A stretch of 64,000 nt of DNA from Guillardia theta CCMP2712 (lineage: Eukaryota > Cryptophyceae > Pyrenomonadales > Geminigeraceae): contig NW_005434634.1 in assembly GCF_000315625.1 (NCBI RefSeq), positions 458,684-522,683 of the forward strand, given 5' to 3'. The notes beneath the pieces are model-generated. The model did not search any database and was not told where the DNA came from. It worked only from the letters and a program-made list of their open reading frames with translations. Positions 30,001 through 42,000 of the stretch are shown piece by piece; position 1 is the stretch's first letter, and every line of letters begins with the position of its first letter. Both the position numbers and the translations under genes were made by a program.

Positions 30001-33000
30001 TTGTAGTCAAGATTTGTTAGTGATAAGAAGGCCACACATTGTTTCATTAAATCCAAGTTTGATCATGCCTACGACGAAAGCAATCACAGTTATGGGCTTA
30101 AATTTCGAGTCATCTCTTGAGGGGCATTGCCTTCTAAATGATTTACGATCAGAATTAATGCATACTGAGAGCTCAACTGTAGTGCTTTGCATAATAAGAT
30201 CATTCATGGACAAGACGAGTAGTATCCGAATCTCTTTGGGTGGTTTTGAATCAAATTTTGTTGAATTGGTGTATCTGTATCCTGAGTTGCTTTCTGTTCT
30301 CCCAAGAACGGAAATACATGGTGGTGAATTGATAAGCATTATCGGGTCAAGATTCTGGAACTCTTCAAGGATCGAGGCAAGGTTCGAAAACTTGAGTCAA
30401 CCTGGAACATTTTACAGTTCAACTTTGATCCTTGCAAACTCGCCCTTTATGAAGGAAGCTACAGCTTTTGAACTGCAAATATCTTGTGAAGATATGCCTG
30501 TATCGAATAAGATTTCCATGATATACTTGGACGACATGTTTCCTACAATTCATTACATCATTCCGACTTCTGGTCCAGTGAGAGGAGGCAACTTAATCAC
30601 TATCTTTGGTTTGAACATGAATAACACACAAATGCAGGTGCATTTCGGCAACATATCGATCACTCCAATCGAGCAGTGCTTTGCATATGTAGTGTGTGTC
30701 GTTCCCCCTAATTTAGCAGGAAGTATCTTTCTACGTCTAGTAACCCGTAATCAAGCCCTTTCGAGAGCAGCTTCATTTGTTTACTGCTCAGATCCCCACG
30801 TAATGTATATTCGGCAAAGTTCTCACATGACTGGCAGTGCGCAGAGTTTACGTATTACTGTTATTGGACGAAATTTCTCTCCTCTTTGTTCTCTGCGTTG
30901 TAAGGTGGGCAGCCAACAAGCAACTGAAGGGACCATTCTGAGCTCCAGTCTTGTGCTTTGCTCAGTGCTAGAACCAACAAGGGGAAATTCAACTTTGTTC
31001 TTGTCTCAAAGTGATCACGTTTACTTTCAAACTTCTTTTCAGGTCCAGTTGCGCGATATTTTCAGATTTATAAAACCAACTAGAATTCCAGCTGCTGGTG
31101 GTGTATTGATTACAATTGGCTTAGAAATGAGTTTTCTTGAACAGAACAAAGATATTCGATTGAAAATTAACCATGAAGAACTAACATGCGAATGGACAAA
31201 AGACACGACATTTTGCATAACCCCTCCATCAGCAACAGGACTTGCATACCTTGAAATGAACATACATCGAGATGGAACAAAGGAAGTTTCTGTTTCAAGA
31301 CCTCTTCTTGTAATGGAAGTTGACATCCCAATTGTAATTCATTGGAATCCCAAAGTTTTGTCAACAGAAGGAATGAGTCAGGTTCAGTTTCAAGGTAGTG
31401 GATTCAAAGCAGACTTTGTATACCACTGTCAATTTGATGAAATTGTAGTTGCCGCTGCCGTTTACAGCTCCACTGCAATTGGATGTGATTCCCCTTCCCA
31501 CGAACCCGGAATTGCACAGCTAAATTTATGGTTTGGAGCTTTACATCTTCTTGCAGATGAAATTCGATATGTCAAGCGACCAACAATATTGAAGACATCT
31601 TTTCAATCAAGACGTGAACTTCTCGTCTATTCTCACGACTTCTCAAGCAGTGCAGATTGGGCCTGTAGATTTAGAGGGGACATGCTGTTGTCCGCTTCAA
31701 GGACAGGAGAGACGACAATAAAATGTCTGGTTCCGATCACTCTGATAGGAAATACAACAATCGAAATATCTATGGATGAGACAATATTTAGCGAGCCAGC
31801 ATCCATTTTACTCGGGCCAGTGCAAAACGAAGGTAGAATATCTCCACCAAAGGGGTCCATACATGGGGGATATGATGTTAAGGTGTATCTCCAAGATCGA
31901 TCACATATCGTAAAGAACGTATTTTTCAATCGAAATATCCAACCTATCGTTAAAGTGGAAAGAGATTACGTTGTCTGCAGAGTACAACCCACCAGAATGC
32001 TTGGAGTGGTGCAGATCGAAATTGAATATTCCGAAAGGGTCACTTACGAGAGCGATCTCCTATTCGAGTATATACCTGATCTCTTGGCTCATTCCCTCTT
32101 TCCATCGTCTGGGCCATCAACAAGCAGCAGTGAAGTAGCTGTCCGAGGGGAGTACCTGCCACTCAATGGATCTGTCAAGTGTGTCTTCGGTGGTCAAGAT
32201 ACCACGGGGCTGGTTATGACATCATCATATATGAGATGTATCACGCCAGTATCTAGACAGGTAGGAACCATACCTTTCTCCTTGAGGATAGGCAAGATAG
32301 CCGTTGGGACTCCCCTAAAATATGAGTTTGTAGAGGCTCCACAGGTCTTTGGGATGATTCCCTCGCAGGGCCCAGCGGAAGGGGGCACCAGGGTACTGCT
32401 TTATGGGGCAGGCTTTGATGTGGGACAAGGAATACGCTGCAAGTTTTTTGAAGATGTAGGAATGTCTACCTATCATTCGTCAACTCTCATTCAATGTAGA
32501 ACCCCCCACTCTATCACTGGAAATTCTACATTGAGACTTTGCTTTGGCAAGAAACCTTGTTTTGAAACGAAGTTTGTATTTTGGTTTGAACGAAAGCAAA
32601 GCATGAATAAGTCAAACGAAAACCTGAAATTGCCATCATCGAATGAATTGGAGTCAGCAAAATATGAAAGCAACAATTCAAAGGGTTTCCGAAGAATTTC
32701 TGTGCTGGCTGTCTCCCCAACAATCGCAATCTGGGGCAGTACAAAAAGTGTCAAAGTTGAATTGACGGAATCATGGACACCTGGCAGAGCGTTGTGCATT
32801 TTTGGAAATTTTTCAGTTTTAGGTAATGCAGTGACAGAACGCCTTATCGATTGTCCACTTCCAACAATGTTTTTCTACAGTTTAAGTTTCTTTGTGGTCT
32901 TTGAAAACAAGATTTTGCAACCAGTTATTCAATTAAAGCAAGGTCTTCCACCAAGATTAAAACAGGTATTTCCATCTTTTGGTGACAAGAATGAAAAGTT

Positions 33001-36000
33001 ATTGGTATCTGTCTGGGGTACGCACTTCGAATTATACTCTACGTACGTCAAATTTGGAGTCGATTTGGCGGAGGAAGTTTCTGTGCTTTCCTCGTCGCTC
33101 CTGATGTGCAAATGTCCGCAGTCCCAACTCGAAGGTAAAGTATTACTGTCAATCAGTACGAATGACCTGGATTACTTCTCTTATGATGTATCATTTACAT
33201 TCATGCCTATGCCAAGAATATTCTCGGTGTTTCCTACGTGTATACCGCCTTCAGGAGGAGTCGAAATATCAATATACGGAACGAATTTCTACGCACATGG
33301 GTTAGATTTAAGTGTGTTGATCGGAAGACAAGAAAGTTTTGCAAATCTGATTACTAGTACCATGCTTACGAGCGTTTGCCCAGTTTTGAATGAGTTTGCA
33401 AACCTCTCAGTCACATTGAGTGTTGGAGACGCCATGATCGAAGGAGAAAGGGAGCCGTTACATGTCTGTAATGAGTTGAGCTTGTTGCGGGTTGTGCCAA
33501 CGATCAGCTACGTGGGCAATCAGGTGCTTCTCACACTCTATGGCACAGGCTTCCGCGCGAAAATGCTCATACTTGCTGGGAAACGAAGACTGGATTGCGC
33601 AGTGAATGATCCTCAATCTGCAGATTGCCGAATCGACGCTCTTCCAGTAGGCAACATATCTCTCCATATTTTGGGATCAGGCACAGAGCCAATTCAGTAT
33701 AGAATTCTTGAGCGACCAACGGTGTACGCTGTTCATCCTACGGGGGTCTCGAGCACAGAATCCAGAGCGATTACTATATTTGGTCAAGGTTTTACTGAGC
33801 ACATACAGGAGATTGGACTTCCTGGATGCAAAATGTCAGAGATTGATGAACTTGATTTCGTTCTACTCAGTTCAACCATGCTTTTGTGCCATGTTTCACG
33901 TTCTCAGATAGGACAAGTGGAACTCGGAAAGATGCTGACTAACCTTCAGCAATCTTGTCTTTCTCTAGATGGATTTCCTGTAACGCCAGCAATCACGCAG
34001 GTAACAGCAATCACCATTGCGTCCCGCACCACAATCACACTCCGTGGTAATCAGTTTTCCACCTATGACTCCTACTCATGCAGATTGGGAACGAAATCAT
34101 ATGTTTTCGGGGAACTCATTTCTTCTTCAAAGATAAGATGCGAGTTTCAAAATTTGAGACCTATGAATTACACTTTGGAGCTAGGTAGTAACGGGAGTTT
34201 CGTTTCTCTAGATCAATTTCCGTTCGTTTTGAGCAATCAAAATGTGTATTTGCTTCCATCGTGTGGAGTTTGCAGTCCAAAGATGACCATTTCCATCATT
34301 GGACCAACTTGGGACAAGCTGTATTATTCAGCCAAATTCGGAAGAAGAGAATCACTGTGCCAAAGGAGGAGCAATGAGATTCTTTTGTGCAATGTGTCAT
34401 GTTTATTTGAGGACTCAGTTGCAAGATTAGGTGTTACTATTTGGGATGGAGAGATTCAAAAAGTAACGAATGCAATGGAATTTCTCAATGTTCTTCATAG
34501 ACAATCCTTGGAAATCAAACGTTGGAACATAGCGAACAAAAGGCTTTTAAATTTGATGGGATCTTTCACGGTCCCCTCTGAAAGCCTGAGATGTTCATTC
34601 AATGATGAATTGAGCCTTCCGTCACTGGTTTCATCTTCCTCTATCATATGTAAGATTCCTTCCATCCTATTACATGTGATACCACTTGATTTTCAAATAG
34701 TCGATATCAACTGTAAACTGAGCAGTAACAAGGTGACCATCATGACCCATAGGTCACAGCCTGCAGTAAAGCTATTCCCTACGAGACTTTCAAAATCTCA
34801 TAGTTCAGTCACAATTGTTGGTACAGATTTTAAAAAGAGTGACGGACTACACTGCATTTTAGGCGAGAAGTACATGGTGATGACTTTGCAAGCATCAACA
34901 CTGATCGTGTGCAAATCTATGCCACACCGAAATGGAAATATTACCTTTCGGTTCATGCAAGAGAATGAGGTCCTAATAGCTAGCAGTATACTTGTAGAGG
35001 GCAATTCAAATATTACCATCGATGCAATAATACCATCAAACCCTTGTTCAGCTGCAGAAGCAATAACAATCAAAGGGACCTGGTTTCAACCACAACAACC
35101 ACTAAAATGCAGTTTTGGTCAGAAGACATTCGATTCAGAATTTATTTCTAGTACTGAGTTGTTATGCAATCTGCCTGTGAATCCTTGGAGTTGGATGACT
35201 GAATTTAACATCAAGAGCTTTCAAAATATTTCATCTAATATCGACTTGAAATTTGAGTGTAAAGTAGATCGATCTGATCTGAGCATTTTTCCTTTGTATG
35301 GATTACTTGGAAGTGATACACTGATTAATGTAATGTCAAGAGCAAGCCTAGAGTCAGTCACAGGCTGCAGGTTAGGATCTAGTATCCTTCATGCGACACA
35401 GATTTCGTCTTCACACGTTCAATGTGTGCTCCCTTCTTGGTCGGACATAAAGATCTATGAATTATTCTTACGACTACAGTCAGAAACCTTTGTGCCAACC
35501 GCAACACAGTTTCACATATTCGAGATCTCAAGGATTGAACCGTCATATTCTCCAGTGGGAAGTGAATCACTGGTGACAGTCTTTGGATCAGGTTTTCCAA
35601 ATAGGTATGACTTGACTTTCAAACTAGACTCGACTGTACTTCGTCCATTATCGATTGACTCGAATTCGATAAGATGCTTGTTCCAAAATACATTGTCTGA
35701 AGGCATGTACAACATCGAGTTCAATCTATCGAATAAGGGATGGCAGAATACTGGATTAAGATTTCGTTCGATGTCGATGGTAATGCTCAGCATTGACCCA
35801 AAGAGAGTAATATCAGGAATTGATCAAACCATTACTATATATGGCTTTACTTTCTCCCTAGAAATGAATATGTCTTGTATTTTCGACCAAAACTTTTACT
35901 CCGTCAGTATATTGACTAGTAGTGCAATCGTTTGTCGCACACCAAAGGATATGGCTGTGTCGACTCTCCTCACTTTGAGGTCCAATACTTATCCAAATTT

Positions 36001-39000
36001 GGTATCAAATGGTCTTCTTCTCGATGCTTCAATGAAGCTAATATTTTGGAAAATCTCCCCCACTTTTGGAATCATTAGGAAAGAGAGCATTGTTCAAATC
36101 TTGGGAGAAAATTTTCCTTTAGACCTTGCGCAATCTTCCTGTAAGCTTCGTCAGGCCAAGGGATTTGTACAACATTTATCTTCCAGTGAGCTTCAATGTC
36201 GAATTACTCCATTGAGCGCATCGTCAACATCATTCCAAGTTTGGTTTGCAGGTCACTCTGTCTTTAATGAAACATTCATGATTTCCGAAAGTGTTACGAT
36301 TCGGAGTGTTTGGCCTACTTTTGGATATCTCGACCATGTAATTACGGTCACAATTTCAGGTGGAAATTTTCCAGAGGGTAGAGGTTTGACGGTCACGATC
36401 GGGAATTTTCCCGAGATTCGTGCGGAAAATGTTTTTCCAGAGACTTCAAATTTGATTGTCACGACGTTAAAATGTAGCGTGAAAGGTCTGTACGACTTGG
36501 CAATTTACAAACAAAACGTATTGCTTGATAACTTTGAATCTGCCTTTACATGTTTACCTATCTCTGCTGTCAATCTTATCAATCCCAGTTTTGGACCACA
36601 AAATGGTGAACAAATCGTATCAGTTTACCTGGAAGAGTCTGTATCTTTGCAAGAGATGCCGCTTTGTAAATTTGGTGATATAAGCTCCGTTGCCGCTGTT
36701 GATATCTCTGATTCCAAAAAGATAACTTGTAGGTCACCTCCTCAGTCTAAAGGTGTAGTGAATTTTACAATCCAAATATCTTCGATTGTACTCGAATCGA
36801 GTTTGAAATTCTTGTACGGAGGTTCGCACATATGTAATGTATCCGATTTATCTCCAACTGTTGTGCTTTCACATGGGTCAAACGTTCTGATCTTTGGAAA
36901 ATTCATAAGTGACAATGTAAAGGTTGAGTTCAATTCGTCTTCTGCAGTGTCTGTGAATCACATCACCTCATCTCAAATTTCAGCTCAATCTCCATACCTT
37001 TCTGTAGGGTTGGTAAAGGTACGCTTCTACTGCAAGGAGATTCTTCATGAAATTCTAGACATATTCAGTATTGAACCCATTCAATTGGAAGAAATATTCC
37101 CTCTCCAGGCAACTGAAATCGGCGGAGCCCTGATTCATGTCTACTTGAGGAACGTATCCTCAGACTTGAACGGTTTGCTAGAATGTTGCTTTGGGAATCG
37201 AATTACTCCCATCACATTTGCTGCGAGAAATTTGGTTACTTGCTTCTCACCACCACACAATCCTGGTATAGTTGAGTTTTTTGTCTCGGTTGGTGGAAAT
37301 CAGGTTTCTCTGACAAAGCTAAAATTCGAATTCATGCCCTTGGAACAGATTCAACTAAACTCTAGCACAATTGCTTGGGCAGGGGGCGGAACAAACTTCA
37401 GTTTTGTTTTCCAAACTCATGATTCTTGGGTTTGTTCCTTTGGGGAAATTCTCGTTAGTCCATCATTTATTTCTACCACCGAATTCGTGTGTTTATCGCC
37501 TCCTCACGCTCAGGGCTGGGGTGTTTTGTCCGTCATTTTCAAGGGATTACCAGTTGTATCTTACCAAATCTTGTATGTTTTACAATTTAAAGTCGAAAAG
37601 ATTAACCCTCAAGCAATTCAGGATTCATCTTCGATTTCTGTCCTCGGTTCTGGTTTCCAAGATCTGAAAGATATCGTTTATTTCTGTCAATATTCAAGCA
37701 GGAAGGTAGATCAATATGAAACACCTGTTGCGAATCTCAATTCCAGCAAAATCTCAATGCTTGCTACTGTAGTTCATTCTAGCTTGCTTCTTTGTCCTGT
37801 ACCAATTTTCTCGTCAAAGCTACCATATTTAATAATTACGTCGAATCTGCCATCAGAATTCAATTCTGAATTCGCTTTTGAACTGCAACGATCAAGTATC
37901 ATAAATGTCATTCCATCAGTTGCTCCTGTAAATGGCGGTGTACGAGTTGTAATTGTTGCTGATTTGGTTGCTAAAGAGATTCCGTCATGGTGCAAGTTTT
38001 TGAATATCAGAAGAAAAGCTCTTCTTGTTTCAAGCTCCAAAATTTCCTGTGTCTGTCCTAAATATTTTGCTGGAACTGTTCCTCTTTCACTCGAGACTGA
38101 ATCTGGCTTAGAGTCGAAAAGCATACCGTTCTCCTACTTTTCCTACCCAATACTTCGTTCTATCACTCCGAACTGTGGCCAAACAACAGGAAATCAGTGG
38201 ATAACCGTTTCGGGACAAAGTCTTTCGCCTTCTTTGAATGTGACATGCAAATTTGGTTTGACGTCCAGCCCTGGAACGATCAAATCGAGTTCTCAATTTT
38301 TGTGCAGAAGTCCCCCTTCCAGTGCTGGCAACGTATCACTCTCTGTGTATATTCATGATTTATATTTCTACACTTCTGTCCAATATCAGTATCAAAACTT
38401 CTTGACAATTCGATCCATCGATCCAAGTAAGGGTCCTGCTTCAAAAGAATTCCTTGTGACATTGTTGAACGATAAGTTTCACAATTGCTCATCGCTCAAG
38501 TGCCGATTTGGTTCATCCTTGAGGGATCCTGTGCGAGTATACGATTCAATCGTTGTGTGCCAGAAACCACCAACGTACCCTGGTGCCACTGCCGTCCAAA
38601 TCGTTTCTGAAATTGGCATCAATTCCACGACAGTCATCTTCGAGGGAGAAATCGATACTGTTATCACCGGAATTTTCCCACAAGCTGGTCCGACACAAGG
38701 CAATACCATTCTATCAGTATTTGGTGAGGGTCTCAATTTGGCAAAGTACTGCACCTTTGCGACAAATTTGCAAAGTGATCAAGGATCAACAGGCGAAATC
38801 AATACGAAAGCATCGGTGATTTCATCTACAATTGCTACTTGCATGACTCCTGCACAACCTCCTGGAACATGGACTATTTCCGTTTCGATTTCAAACTCAT
38901 TTTTTGCGGATCGACGTATCAATTACACCTATTATGTAAATCCTGTGGTCAGTCACATTGTACCGAGCAAAGTCTACAGGAACCAAATACTAACAATCAC

Positions 39001-42000
39001 GCTTCTCGGGAGAGGATTCCTCCTTGGATTTGATCCGATTTGTATGGTGGGAGGGATTCAGTCAAGAGCCCAAATATTTTCGAGTGAAACAGCGCTGTGC
39101 ACAGTCCAAGGATTATCTCTCGGGATCTTTACAGTAGAATTCTCGAATAACTTCCAAGACTTTACAAGCGACCGTCAAACACTTACTGTAACAGAATGCT
39201 TTGGCGAGTGTGCGAAGCTTCAAAATTCCGATGATTCTTGCAGGAGACACAGGGGAGCTGCAAGAGACGGTGGATTTTCCTGGATAAGATTATCACCATC
39301 AGCCTCATTGATAGATGAATGGTATTCGGGGATGACCTTGCACATTCTGTCCAATCAGGGAGCTGGCCAGTTTGTTCGAATTTCATCGTATGATGGAAGG
39401 GAGCAAATAGCAAGATTCAGTCCCCTAAATATTAAATGTGGCTGCTCCCTGCCATTATCTGCATTTGGGGCAAGGAACCGCTCCAATGACATTCCTTGGG
39501 AAGGCACTTCACAGTTGTACTGGTTACCCGACGGCTCATCAGTCCCCGGCCATTCACTCGATCCGATTTGCAGCGAATACTTGATTTCATTTGAAGACTG
39601 TTATTCGCATCTTGACTTTCGATTTAATTTGGATTTCATGTCTCCAGGATTCCTTGTAGAGCAATCATCTTTTTTTTACGATAATAAGTCTATCTTCTAT
39701 CAAAATGTCAGTACACTTTACAATTTTCCTCCAAGAAGCTTTGGAAAAGCTGTTGGGAGTGTTTCCTACGGAGCTAGAACTATCTTGAAATCAAAGCCTT
39801 TGTATTATTCAACGGTTGCAGATGAACCTGACCATAAATCTCTCAAATGCTTGGTACAAGACGAGAATGTTTGGATAGACTCTTCAATCATCAGATTTGT
39901 ATGTCAAGTCAGAGATCAACATGGAAGATCTCAAATCAAATCTCAGGAATTTTTCTGGAAACTCACGGTTGGAACACAAAACAAGACTGGAATATGTACC
40001 TTCAGTCCTAAAACAGGTCTGACCATTGGATGCAATATTATTATTGAAAAACAATGGTTCGGATTACAAAATATCACCACAGCATACATCACTGGAACGC
40101 TGAATGGCAATGATGTTTCTGTTGGCTCTGTGCACTTACAGTCTGTCGGGTCCATTGAAGAATCATCAACCTGGAAAGCATTCTTGAAAATTCAATCTGA
40201 TGATATTGTTTTTGGAGCTAATTCATCTCTAGAATTGTACTTTGCGCGACCTTGGCATTCTTATCCACTGATGAGTGGTGTTGTGTTCGTCCTTTTTGAC
40301 TCTCAAGTCGTCAACTGTAATCTTGAAGCTGTAGAATGGGATAATTTCTATCATGATCTCTCTACTGCAGTGCTTGCGAGGGACGGAGTATTACAGGTGT
40401 ACTTCGCAAAGAATGTTGACGTTTCTCAAAGTCTGCCGTCAGAAAACGGATCTCCGAATGTTGAAAGGATTGCGAAATTTTACTGCACGTTCAAGTGCAA
40501 TTCTAGCACACGTATAAATGGATATGTTGAAAGTGCAATCGACACCAAAAACAACCTTATCATAGGTGGCAAAAGGGGAGAATTACCCTTGATCATTCAA
40601 AACCGATTCGAGTCCACCAAAAATAGTATTGAACAGTCAAAGTCATTGCAAAATGGTCTGTTGGTCAGTATTTCAGGTGAGGACCAGATGAGAGGAATAT
40701 TTGCCGTCGCCGACTCAAGCATCCTCTTTAACATTCCGGCACTCGCTGGACCGAACTATATGCAAGTGGCATACGTGCGAATTTTTTTGGTGTACTCGAG
40801 AAAGATTGTCGAGCTCAATCCTCCTTCGAAAGATGATAGGTTGAAATGTGAGTCCACAGATCCATCAGTAGCTTCAACCATATCAGAGAAAAGTTGTGAT
40901 TTGATATTGACTGGAAATGAGTATGCTGGATCAAAAGATCTTAAGCTTTTGGTCACATTCACGCATGAATTGTTTGGGGTGTTCACAACAACTGTGCCTT
41001 TTGTTGTTTGGTTCCCAGTCGCTTTGAATGTTCTATCTCCAGTAGGAAAAGGTGGGGGACTTGAAAATAGAATACAAATTCGGTCGATAAAGGGTTTTAC
41101 GAATGACTGTGAAAATGACGAGTTGAAGTCTTCGTATGAAACTGCAAAGGTGAGATCGCAAGTGACCTTCTCAACGGGAGTGGATCTAGGGGTGGATGTT
41201 GGATCAAGGTTAATTTTCTTCCTTGATGATGAATGGGTAACGTATAGCACGAATCAGAGCCAGACGACTGTATCTGTGAACAACGGCATTCTATACATCT
41301 CTGATCGTTACCCCAATTTTGGAAATCCTCTTGCATTTCTCGTCATTCCAAAGACATTTTCTCTGGGAGTTAAAATCACACCTTTGGAAGTTGAGGTTCT
41401 ACAGGCCAGCCAATCATCAATCGTTGACTTGATTCTGTTTGCTCCAAATAGGATCAACATATATTTCTCAGATAACACCACTTTCTTTAATACTTCGGAA
41501 CAGATCATATTGACTGGTCAAGTACAGCAAACTGTGTTCTCAGTTTCTGCGCAACAATATTCAATATTTGGAGTTGCAATTTTAGACGATGGTATGACCT
41601 TTGATGTCGGACCAAATAACGGCCTCATAATTCACGAGAATGGACCATTTGGGAACCTCAAAATAGTCCCAGATAGCAATGTCTTTTCAGTTTCAATGTC
41701 GTCTAATCAATCTGGAACCTATTCGATATCTGCATACATTGAAAAGTGTGGAAAACAGTTGGTTTCGTCTGCATTCTTGATCACGTTCGATCCATCGACA
41801 GTAAAAAGTATACAAATAATATTCGAAGGACCGTTGAGCACAGCTGATATTTATACATTAGTCGTTGATCCTTTTGATCCATTAGTTATTGCAGAACCTC
41901 CTGTTTGCAGTAGCCTGCAAATAAGAAAGTATTTTATAGAATGGGAAGATTTATCATCCCTGTGGCTGAATCGAGATGATACTCGAATCAGTCTTTTCAT

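Larger units (their letters stand above)
3..39196 (+). repeat. Tandem TIG/IPT (Ig-like) repeat array, about 135-140 units
   Basis: Nearly every 85-100 residues the same pattern recurs: P-S-x-G-P-x-x-G-G, then a strand ending V-x-G-x-x-F, then C-x-F-G, then S-S-T/S-x-L-x-C-x-x-P, then G-N-x-S/T and hydrophobic strands. This is the TIG/IPT Ig-like fold seen in plexins, Met and fibrocystin (PKHD1/PKHD1L1). The count is an estimate from about 13,000 residues divided by unit length, not an alignment. The two cysteines that flank the S-S-T-x-L motif are kept in most units and would form one disulfide per domain. A subset of units has lost the second Cys and instead carries an S-N-D/N-G-x-x-F motif. 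Units are mostly well diverged at DNA level, apart from four pairs of near-identical islands. The array probably forms a long extracellular rod. Confidence 0.85.

Noticed and set aside
21820-33849. Duplicated islands as transposons or long terminal repeats
   Set aside because: They are in-frame TIG coding with no target-site duplications, terminal inverted repeats or mobile-element genes.
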